The translations under genes were made by a program, and so were the position numbers. This document shows, piece by piece, positions 25,497 to 31,664 of a DNA stretch of 31,664 bases. This stretch comes from a virus. Every line of letters begins with the position of its first letter. The first letter of the stretch is position 1. Location of the stretch: positions 1-31,664 of the IMG/VR virus record IMGVR_UViG_3300021438_000053; one strand, written 5' to 3'. A model generated the notes under the pieces. The model was given only the letters and a program-made list of their open reading frames with translations, did not search any database and was not told where the DNA came from.

Positions 25497-26777
25497 CTAT
25501 CGCGCCGCCAGCGTAACGAAGTGGCTGCGGGTATTGTTGGACTTCGGCGGCACAACTGGCTTGCTCAAAATCGGCTTCCCATTCATGCGGAAGGTGAAGC
25601 GGAAGGCGAGCGCATCAGCATCGAAATACAGGTGCATCGAGGTGGCGGTCTGGATTCCGCCAGCCTTTGTGATGGTGCGGTAGCCTTTCAGCGATACCAA
25701 ATTCAAGTCACCTTGCGAACTGAATGCGTTGGCGTGTTCGCTCAAAATCAAAGGCCGACCCTTCAGCATTCCATACGCGCTTCCAGAGGCAGAATTGTTC
25801 GGCAGGTAAATCGGATAGCTTCCGAGCGTCATGGATTCCAAGGCAGACAAAATGTCTGGGTTGGCAATCCAGACCGCATTTTTCAGCTCTCCAACCAAGA
25901 GACGGCTCACCATGTTGCTCAAGTTGGTTGGGGAGAGCGTACCTGTGGCTTGGGAGGCATCCTTTGCCTGAATTACGGCGGCGGGCGAATTCAGCGCGCC
26001 TAGCGGCTTGCCTGCACCATCGCCAAAGAGGATTGCTTCGTTCATCTTGTATGCCATGCGCTCTGGCGCGACGTTTTGCAAGTACGAGCCCAACGCAAAA
26101 CCGTCTTCCACCAGCTCGCTGGTGGCTGGTACCAAAGCCATCATTTTGTGCAAGCTGAGTGTGTCGCTGGCAAGCTGAATTTTCGATTCGGCAACTTGCC
26201 GCGCCTCGCTTTGCCAGTAGGTCTGCACGCCTGCGCCGCCCCACGGTGTCGATTCGTCCTTGGGGAAAATCATGCTGTTCCCGCTGATCTCGGTGTTTTG
26301 GGTAAGGGGCAAGAGGCTATCTTCACCCAAAGACAGGCGGAAAATTTCAGCAGAAAATTCGGGCGGAATGGCAAATCCGCCGTCAGAACCCGTTCCTTCG
26401 TTGTTAAATGTCCCAGGCGCAACAGCAGAAAATCCCAGCCGCGCATCTGCTTGGGCATGATGGCCAGAACTTTTTGCCACAGCCTTTGCAAAGTCGCCCA
26501 GTGAGGCAAAGCCGCGCTTCGGATCTTGTGTGATATTGTCCGTCACCGTGATGCCTGCCTGCGCGCCTTCGGTGCGCACTTCTTCGGCAATCAACACATG
26601 TTCGCGGTCGATGGCGGCATTGGTGGATTCGATGGTGGCGCGATAGGCTTCAAACGCGGTCACTTCTTCGGCGGTTAAATCGCGACCTTCTGCGTCAGCC
26701 TTATTAGTCAGAGCGCGAGCTGCTTCCACAGCCGCGTGTTTGCGAGCATTTAGCTCACGAAGTTTTTTTGCGTGCAT
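25497..26777 (-). CDS. HK97-family major capsid protein
   Basis: 426 residues from the ATG at 26777 (AAAGGAAAAAATC upstream); the frame is open 12 codons further without a signal. The first ~100 residues are a helical delta/scaffold domain (KKLRELNARKHAAVEAARAL, FEAYRATIESTNAAIDREHV). The HK97 fold then follows: GSDGGFAIPPEFSAEIFRLS, IFPKDESTPWGGAGVQTYW, LASDTLSLHKMMALVPATSE, LVEDGFALGSYLQNVAPERM, AYKMNEAILFGDGAGKPLGA, VWIANPDILSALESM and GRPLILSEHANAF. The delta domain is expected to be cleaved at about residue 100-120 by the S49-type protease encoded next to it. Confidence 0.9.
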   Translation of the reverse strand: MHAKKLRELNARKHAAVEAARALTNKADAEGRDLTAEEVTAFEAYRATIESTNAAIDREHVLIAEEVRTEGAQAGITVTDNITQDPKRGFASLGDFAKAVAKSSGHHAQADARLGFSAVAPGTFNNEGTGSDGGFAIPPEFSAEIFRLSLGEDSLLPLTQNTEISGNSMIFPKDESTPWGGAGVQTYWQSEARQVAESKIQLASDTLSLHKMMALVPATSELVEDGFALGSYLQNVAPERMAYKMNEAILFGDGAGKPLGALNSPAAVIQAKDASQATGTLSPTNLSNMVSRLLVGELKNAVWIANPDILSALESMTLGSYPIYLPNNSASGSAYGMLKGRPLILSEHANAFSSQGDLNLVSLKGYRTITKAGGIQTATSMHLYFDADALAFRFTFRMNGKPILSKPVVPPKSNNTRSHFVTLAAR

Positions 26778-26800
26778 GATTTTTTCCTTTTTCGAGATGT

Positions 26801-26821
26801 AAAAAACCCGCAAAGCGGGTT
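26801..26821 (-). terminator. Intrinsic terminator upstream of the capsid gene
   Basis: On the minus strand AACCCGC-TTT-GCGGGTT is followed by TTTT, a full rho-independent terminator only ~25 bases before the capsid start. It lies between protease and capsid genes within an otherwise continuous operon. A further hairpin (CCATCG...CGATGG, 26846-26873) lies just before it. Partial termination, RNA processing or antitermination are possible. Confidence 0.7.
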
Positions 26822-26899
26822 AGGTTTTTTGCTACTCACTGCCAGCCATCGGGCTGCGCTCTGCGCTCGATGGAGCGAGGTGCGGTGTTTTGTTGGGAA

Positions 26900-27823
26900 T
26901 TAACCCAAAATCGAGAGTTCGCGCTGGGCGCGGGCAAGTTGCGGAGCAGTGCGCGTGGATTTGGCTTGCTTTTGCATTTTTCGCAGCACGTCGTCAAATG
27001 TGGCGATGCCGTCCACCATTTTTGCCGCGAGGGCGGCATCTGCACCGAAACAACGCCCTTGCCCCATATCGTTACGCACCGCATCGAGATTCACACCACG
27101 CCCCTTTGCCACGGCCTTGATAAAAGCGGTGTAATAGTCGTTGGTGCGCGATTGCAAAAATTCTTGTGCTTCCGCGCCAAGGGGCGCGTACCCGTTGCCT
27201 TCTGTTTTGTGCGCGCCAGCCTGAATAAACGTGGTCTTAATTCCCTCTGCTTCCATGTAAGCAGAGCAATCCTGGTGCATCATGTAAACGCCGATGCTGC
27301 CCACTTCACCGCCAGGGGTGACGTAAAATTCTGAGGCTTGCGCGCCAATCCAATAGGCCGCCGAAGCTGCAAGGCTGTTGGCAATGGCGACGATGGGCTT
27401 TTGTCCACGGGCAGCGAAAATTTCGGCCGCCAATTCGCCCACGCCATACACATTGCCACCAGGCGAGTCGATGTCGATAAGAATCTGCCCGATACTGTCG
27501 TCGGCAAGGGCTTCGCGCAGCGCGTTGCTGAATTTTTGGGTAGAGGTAGCACCTGCCCCAGAGAGATCGTCCAGCATGTTGCCGCGCTGCGTGATCACGC
27601 CGTACAGCTTAAGCACCGCAATTCCACCGCTGCTGGCGAGCTGAGTAGATTGGCTGCGCGCAGCACGGGCGGTTTTATCTGCCTCGATGCTCGCCAAAAC
27701 ATCATGCGTCGCCGCCTGACCACTTGCCCAGCGGTGCAGCACGCTGGAATAGGTGGCCAAACGCTCAGGAATGACTGCCCAATGGGTGTTGAGGGCATCG
27801 GCAAGCAAAATTGAGCGGTTCAT
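26900..27823 (-). CDS. S49/SppA-type capsid maturation protease
   Basis: 307 residues from the ATG that overlaps the portal stop (ATGA). The S49 fold is seen in IAVLKLYGVITQRG, QILIDIDSPGGNVYGVGELA, PIVAIANSLAASAAYWIGAQ (catalytic Ser in AASAAY), ASEFYVTPGGEVGSIGVYMM, HQDCSAYMEAEGIKTTFIQA, GAHKTEG (catalytic Lys) and GRCFGADAALAAKMVDGIAT. It cleaves the capsid delta domain and scaffold inside the procapsid. The C-terminal ~30 residues (LRKMQKQAKSTRTAPQLARA) are basic and may be the scaffold-docking part. Length and position between portal and capsid are standard. Confidence 0.9.
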   Translation of the reverse strand: MNRSILLADALNTHWAVIPERLATYSSVLHRWASGQAATHDVLASIEADKTARAARSQSTQLASSGGIAVLKLYGVITQRGNMLDDLSGAGATSTQKFSNALREALADDSIGQILIDIDSPGGNVYGVGELAAEIFAARGQKPIVAIANSLAASAAYWIGAQASEFYVTPGGEVGSIGVYMMHQDCSAYMEAEGIKTTFIQAGAHKTEGNGYAPLGAEAQEFLQSRTNDYYTAFIKAVAKGRGVNLDAVRNDMGQGRCFGADAALAAKMVDGIATFDDVLRKMQKQAKSTRTAPQLARAQRELSILG

Positions 27824-29280
27824 GTGGCTTTTCCTAAAGTTAAAAGTGCTGTGGCTAAATCTGACTCCGAGCGCGAGGCCGCCACAGGGCTGGTAAGCCA
27901 AGCCTCGGCAGCCGCAAGCGGCACAGCGAGCGATTCGGCAATCAGGCTTGCGCTTAAATCACCCGACTTCGCCATGCGACGGGCGAGGCGGGCGGCGTTA
28001 CCAGCGATCAGCGAATTCATGCGTAGCGCGGCGGGGTCATCAGTTTCATCTTGATCCAGCGGGTTAGCTGGTTCGCTGGCTTCGGCATCGTCTTCTGCGT
28101 CTTCTAGGGCTGCGTTGTCGCCCAAGTTTAATGGGCGTAGCGGCTCGTCCAAGCCTTCCAGCGGGTTCAAATTCTCGGCGATGCGGGCTTCGTTGCGGGT
28201 GAGCCAGCCATTTTGCACGCCGCTGCTGTAATAGTTCGAGCGGGCGGAGGTATCCCCGCGTAGTAGGTTGGCAAAATCAAACTCGGCTTCTAAATCTTCG
28301 CCATCCAACAGCAAATCAGCCTCGATGCTAGCTTCCCAGCGTTCCGCCCAAGGGGTCATCGTGTTTTGCACAAAATCCCGCGACTGCTGCTCGATGTTGT
28401 TGTTGGTGGCGCGACTTAGATCGCCGATTAAATGCGGCGGAACGCGAAAAATTCGGGCGATTTCGGCAATCTGAAACTGACGAGTTTCGAGAAACTGCGC
28501 ATCGTCGTTGCTGATTTCGGCGGCGTGATATTTCATGCCGTGTTCCAGCACGGCGAGTTTTCCGCGATTGATGCCGCTTTGCGTTTCTTGCCACGAATCT
28601 TTGAAGGATTTTTTTGTTGCAGCGTCTTTAAAATTACCAGGGAACTCAATCCAGCCGCCAGACGGCTTGGCATCGTTGGCATAAAATCGAGCGGCGTATT
28701 CTTGCGCTGACATGCCTACGCCCAAGTTGTCGCGAGCCAACTGAATTGGGTTTAAACCAATAATTCCATCGAGCGAAATCCCGCGCAAATGCCACATATC
28801 TCCCCGCGCTAAAATCTGCGTTTTGCCAAATCGGTCGGTGACGTGGTAACGATAGTTGTTCGTGGGCATCATTTCGATACGCACAGAATCAGGGTGGAAT
28901 GGGATAAGGGCGGTGATTTCGCCGCGATAATTCGCGATGATTTGATTGTAAGCGTTGCCGCGCATGGCTAAATGCGCTTGCATCATTTCGCGCCACTCAA
29001 AAGCATTTTGAAATTCATTCGGGCGAACCGCCAACAGGCGATAAAGCCAGTGGTCGGTCACCAATTCTTTGCCGCCGTTGCCTGTTTTTCGATACAGAAC
29101 GAAGGGCAGCATAGCGAATGTCTCTGACAGCACTCGCACGCAGGCATACACCGCAGAAAGCCGCAGGGCATTATCTGCGGTGATTCGCGCACCTGATAGG
29201 CTGCGCGAGCCAGTCGGCTCAAACCAAAAATCACCCCAAGGGGATTTATCTTCGGCTTTGAAAAACGCGGAGAAAATCAC
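27820..29280 (-). CDS. Portal protein, HK97 family
   Basis: 486 residues from a GTG at 29280 (AAAGGGA upstream), which overlaps the upstream gene's stop. The HK97 portal pattern is complete: ALRLSAVYACVRVLSETFAM, LPFVLYRKTGNGGKELVTDH, EWREMMQAHLAMRGNAYNQI, MWHLRGISLDGIIGLNPIQL, AARFYANDAKPSGGWIEFPG, LAVLEHGMKYHAAEISNDDA, FLETRQFQIAEIARIFRVPP, HLIGDLSRATNNNIEQQSRD, SYYSSGVQNGW-like NYYSSGVQNGWLTRNEARIA. An acidic C-terminal tail (EDAEDDAEASEPANPLDQDE) and a helical end follow. It forms the 12-fold ring through which DNA enters. The long upstream open frame in front of the GTG is noncoding for this protein because the 52-residue gene uses that DNA. Confidence 0.9.
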   Translation of the reverse strand: MIFSAFFKAEDKSPWGDFWFEPTGSRSLSGARITADNALRLSAVYACVRVLSETFAMLPFVLYRKTGNGGKELVTDHWLYRLLAVRPNEFQNAFEWREMMQAHLAMRGNAYNQIIANYRGEITALIPFHPDSVRIEMMPTNNYRYHVTDRFGKTQILARGDMWHLRGISLDGIIGLNPIQLARDNLGVGMSAQEYAARFYANDAKPSGGWIEFPGNFKDAATKKSFKDSWQETQSGINRGKLAVLEHGMKYHAAEISNDDAQFLETRQFQIAEIARIFRVPPHLIGDLSRATNNNIEQQSRDFVQNTMTPWAERWEASIEADLLLDGEDLEAEFDFANLLRGDTSARSNYYSSGVQNGWLTRNEARIAENLNPLEGLDEPLRPLNLGDNAALEDAEDDAEASEPANPLDQDETDDPAALRMNSLIAGNAARLARRMAKSGDLSASLIAESLAVPLAAAEAWLTSPVAASRSESDLATALLTLGKAT

Positions 29281-29435
29281 GAATTCCCTTTCAGCAGGAC
29301 GATTTCTAGCAGGGTGAGGGTAATTAAACTCGCGCCTGCGACAATTAGCCCAATAGCTGCGCCATATAACGCGAACGTACCCGCACAAATCATCAGCCAA
29401 CCCGCCAGCATGGTTAGGTCAAAAAGTTTTTTCAT
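29277..29435 (-). CDS. 52-residue membrane protein between terminase and portal
   Basis: Product MKKLFDLTMLAGWLMICAGT, FALYGAAIGLIVAGASLITL, TLLEIVLLKGNS: two hydrophobic helices with a short basic start. The start overlaps the terminase stop (ATGA) and the stop overlaps the portal GTG, so it is fully embedded in the packaging operon. Tiny membrane proteins between terminase and portal genes are common in siphophages; their function is not known to me. Confidence 0.7.
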   Translation of the reverse strand: MKKLFDLTMLAGWLMICAGTFALYGAAIGLIVAGASLITLTLLEIVLLKGNS

Positions 29436-31156
29436 AAGACCATCAATTCGTAGTCGTCGCCTATTGTGAGCGTAGTGTGTTGCTGCTTACCCATCGCCCG
29501 CCCGATGGCCATGATGGCTGCCACCACGCCGTCCACGCGCCCTGTGGATTTTTCTTTTGTCACTTTTCGATTCCCCGCAGGGTCAGTTTGCACCACGGCA
29601 TTTGCTGCGCACCAGGTCATCACTGGGTTACCGTTATGGCGCATGTTTTGCCCGATGATCAAGCGTTCAAATTCGTCCACGGCTGGGGCCATGTCTTTAA
29701 ATCCCTGCCCGAAGGGTACGAGGGGCAGGCTGATGCCTTCCTGATCCAATAACATTTTGAAATCTTCGATGCGCCAGCGGTCGTAGGCGACTTCTTGCAA
29801 GTCGAACATTTCAGCCAGCGCGGCAAGTTCGATGGCGACGGCGAGTTTGTTAATAGCGCGCCCTGGCATCGTGCGCAAATGCCCTGCGTCGCGCCACACC
29901 AGATATGGAACGCGATCTTGACTGGCTTTTTGATGCAGCCCATCGTCTGGTAGCCAAAACCAATTCAACAGTCTCCAATGCGGGTCGCTGTCGTCTGGCT
30001 CGAATACCAACGCCAGCGCGGTCAAGTCTTGTGTGCTGGACAAATCCAGCCCCGCCCAACAACGCCGACCACGCAAGGCTTCTGTCTCGAATTTTTCGAG
30101 GCAGGCAAACCACGCATGTCCCGCAATCCAAGGATTCTCGGAGGCAACCCATTGGCAAAAATTTAAGCGACGCACGATTGATTCTTTGGCAGGCATCCCC
30201 CGCGCCTGCGTGACTTGCTCGCGCAAATATTTCAGCCCAGGCAAGCCAGCGGATAGGCTGGGATTAACTTTGTGCCAACATTTTTCGTCTTTGAGCGGGT
30301 CTTCGTTTTCGTCCAGCGCGCAAATGTAGGCAAAAAAGCTGTCGTCATTCGCGCTTTGCGCGGCTACTTTCGAGCCGTAATCGTGGTACTGCCAACACAC
30401 TGAGTTTTTGTCGTGACCACTGTTGGTAATCATCAAAATCAGGGCTTGGCGACGGCTTTTTGTGCCAGCTCGCAGCATTTCGACGACATGACCATTGCGG
30501 TGTTCGTGAATTTCGTCGAGCAAAGCAATGTGAGGGCGCGGCCCCGATTGCCCATCGTCAGCCGAAATCGGTCTAAAAAAGCTGCCCGATTTCAGATAAG
30601 CCAAATTCCAGACGCTCTCTCCTAGCCCAGATTTTTTAATCACCCCCCGCAGAGCGGGAGACTGGTCAACCATCGCGACTGCGTCGCGAAACAGAATCAT
30701 CGCCTGGTCTTTTTTAGTGGCAGCAGCGTAAATTTCAGCACGCGCTTCGCCATCTGCGACCAAGCCGTACAGACCAATTCCAGCGGCGAGAGGACTTTTT
30801 CCGCTGCCTTTCGCAGTCTCGATATAAACCATGCGGAAACGGCGAAATCCGTCCGCGCCTTTCCATCCAAAAATCGAGCCGACGATAAATCCTTGCCAGA
30901 GGAGCAACTCGTATGGATTGCCCTCAAATTCCCCACCATTCAGGAAAAGCACATCGCGAAAAAATCCAATGGCGCGAGCGGCGGATTTTTTGTCAAATAC
31001 TAGCCCGCGTTCTTTGCCATTTTTTAAATCATCTAAATGCCGCTGACATGCGGCTCGCACGTGCGGGCCTGCTATTATTTTTCCTTTTGCAACTGATCGA
31101 GCGTAGGCTGTTGTCGGGTCAGTTGAGATACTGCGATGCGGGGTCTGTGTTGCCAA
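29432..31156 (-). CDS. terL: Terminase large subunit
   Basis: 574 residues starting at a TTG (31156) with GGGAGACC upstream. No ATG fits better, and the overlap with terS is 38 bases. The ATPase part has Walker A ETAKGSGKSPLA (about 113-124) and Walker B HIALLDEIHEH (about 209-219) with the coupling motif MITNSG. The nuclease part has CWAGLDLSSTQDLTALALVF, VAYDRWRIEDFKMLLDQEGI and STGRVDGVVAAIMAIGRA, supplying the acidic residues that bind metal. It pumps and cuts the phage genome. The family is HK97-like (Terminase_1). Related enzymes cut at cos or pac sites; which one applies cannot be told here. Confidence 0.95.
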   Translation of the reverse strand: MATQTPHRSISTDPTTAYARSVAKGKIIAGPHVRAACQRHLDDLKNGKERGLVFDKKSAARAIGFFRDVLFLNGGEFEGNPYELLLWQGFIVGSIFGWKGADGFRRFRMVYIETAKGSGKSPLAAGIGLYGLVADGEARAEIYAAATKKDQAMILFRDAVAMVDQSPALRGVIKKSGLGESVWNLAYLKSGSFFRPISADDGQSGPRPHIALLDEIHEHRNGHVVEMLRAGTKSRRQALILMITNSGHDKNSVCWQYHDYGSKVAAQSANDDSFFAYICALDENEDPLKDEKCWHKVNPSLSAGLPGLKYLREQVTQARGMPAKESIVRRLNFCQWVASENPWIAGHAWFACLEKFETEALRGRRCWAGLDLSSTQDLTALALVFEPDDSDPHWRLLNWFWLPDDGLHQKASQDRVPYLVWRDAGHLRTMPGRAINKLAVAIELAALAEMFDLQEVAYDRWRIEDFKMLLDQEGISLPLVPFGQGFKDMAPAVDEFERLIIGQNMRHNGNPVMTWCAANAVVQTDPAGNRKVTKEKSTGRVDGVVAAIMAIGRAMGKQQHTTLTIGDDYELMVL

Positions 31157-31640
31157 AAAGGTCTCCCTGCAAACTCACCACCACGCGGGTGCGCGCTGAT
31201 GGGCTGAGTCCGAACTGCTGCAAATATTTGTGGCAATCCTCCATCGCTCGGTTGGCGATGGCGAGATAGGGATTCTGTATTGGATACCCCGATGGAGCTT
31301 TAACCAAAAGTCCGTCCCCGCCTTTTTCGCGCATCTCTGCAATTTTCTTTTCTGCTTCCTGCCAACGACCGTAGGATTGGCAGTACAACGCCAGCGCGGC
31401 AGTGTCGATTTCGGTAATGAGACGATAGGTCAGCAGCAAGGGGGTGATTCGCATCCATTCTGAGCGAGCCTCGGCGGTGAGGTGTGACGGGCAATCTGGA
31501 ATTCCAACCAATGGGGATACATCATCTTTTTTAACAGGTCTGCGTCCAGGATTGCCCTTGATGATTTTTAAATTTGTTGGGGCAGGAGCTCTACCTGGCT
31601 TCACTTGATGCAACCTCGTTGAATGTTCTGCCGTCGCCAT
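31119..31640 (-). CDS. terS: Terminase small subunit, P27 family
   Basis: 173 residues: a basic head (RLHQVKPGRAPAPTNLKIIK, GNPGRRPVKK), then ECP-like VGIPDCPSHLTAEARSEWMR, ITPLLLTYRLITEIDTAALA, LYCQSYGRWQEAEKKIAEM, and the tail part PSGYPIQNPYLAIANRAMED, CHKYLQQFGLSPSARTRV. P.HL...A...W.......L...GL....D..AL..YC..Y..W..A and G...NP.L.....A........FGL.PS.R.R are diagnostic of the P27 family. It recognises the packaging start site. The ATG at 31640 is preceded by an odd 11-base G run on the coding strand and no normal ribosome-binding site, so the start is uncertain. Confidence 0.9.
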   Translation of the reverse strand: MATAEHSTRLHQVKPGRAPAPTNLKIIKGNPGRRPVKKDDVSPLVGIPDCPSHLTAEARSEWMRITPLLLTYRLITEIDTAALALYCQSYGRWQEAEKKIAEMREKGGDGLLVKAPSGYPIQNPYLAIANRAMEDCHKYLQQFGLSPSARTRVVVSLQGDLFGNTDPASQYLN

Positions 31641-31649
31641 CCAAAATTG

Positions 31650-31660
31650 CCCCCCCCCCC
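31650..31660. repeat. Run of 11 C at the window edge
   Basis: Eleven C (G on the coding strand) lie 10 bases upstream of the small terminase start and four bases from the end of the sequence. Such a run so close to an end is often an assembly or amplification artefact. It could also be a real slippage-prone tract. Confidence 0.6.
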
Positions 31661-31664
31661 AGTA

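Noticed and set aside
1-31664. CRISPR array, IS element or rRNA
   Set aside because: No regularly spaced repeats with unique spacers, no transposase and no rRNA segment were seen on either strand.

Overview
The window reads as most of the genome of a temperate, long-tailed (siphovirus-type) phage or prophage that infects a Gram-negative bacterium. A Betaproteobacterium, possibly a member of the Neisseriaceae, is my best guess. The Gram-negative call rests on the Rz/Rz1 spanin pair. The Neisseriaceae hint is weaker: codon style, a terminator built from a sequence one base away from the neisserial uptake core, and a tRNA promoter style. No rRNA or other host gene is present. The window opens inside a primase gene and closes just upstream of the small terminase gene, so the missing part of the genome probably lies between those two.

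Layout. (1) 1-1555: leftward early genes, namely a primase (partial), a 36-residue ORF and a YdaS/Cro-like regulator, plus one oppositely oriented zinc-ribbon gene and a strong leftward intrinsic terminator. (2) 1556-2750: immunity region. A CI-like repressor gene carries an apparent single-base frameshift. It is followed by a membrane zinc-ribbon protein and an exported HNH nuclease, both likely lysogenic-conversion genes. The region is bracketed by two near-identical promoter/operator modules, each with two 14-bp operators spaced 24 bp apart, comparable to oR and oL of lambda. (3) 2783-7270: rightward accessory operon of small, translationally coupled ORFs. It holds a 388-base stretch without a gene, a three-repeat zinc protein, a 9-residue-repeat protein lying inside a 64-bp direct duplication, and a cytosine methyltransferase split by a 454-bp HNH-nuclease insertion. 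(4) 7246-7620: an integrase 3' remnant and a probable attP, consisting of four copies of TTGCGGACTG around the 5' half of a tRNA-Ser(CGA) gene. (5) 7644-8587: a short rightward operon behind a promoter with a perfect 17-bp palindrome. (6) 31640 down to 8576: one long leftward late operon in the order terminase, portal, protease, capsid, connectors, tail tube, tail chaperones (with a -1 frameshift site), tape measure, distal tail proteins, fibre-type proteins and lysis genes.

How it fits together. The repressor should hold both outward-facing promoters off through the shared operators. On induction the leftward transcript makes the Cro-like protein and the replication genes, and presumably continues through the missing segment into the packaging and virion genes. 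The rightward transcript makes the accessory, anti-host and methylation functions. Virion assembly follows the HK97 capsid scheme with a lambda/GTA-like non-contractile tail. The tail hub protein carries an inserted beta-propeller. The lysis cassette has spanins and a holin-like protein but no recognisable muramidase; a DUF5675 protein occupies that position.

The least expected observations are the duplicated operator modules, the attP built around the 5' half of a tRNA, the methyltransferase read in two frames and split by an HNH element, the duplication-flanked repeat gene, and the gene-free and possibly structured 388-base stretch.
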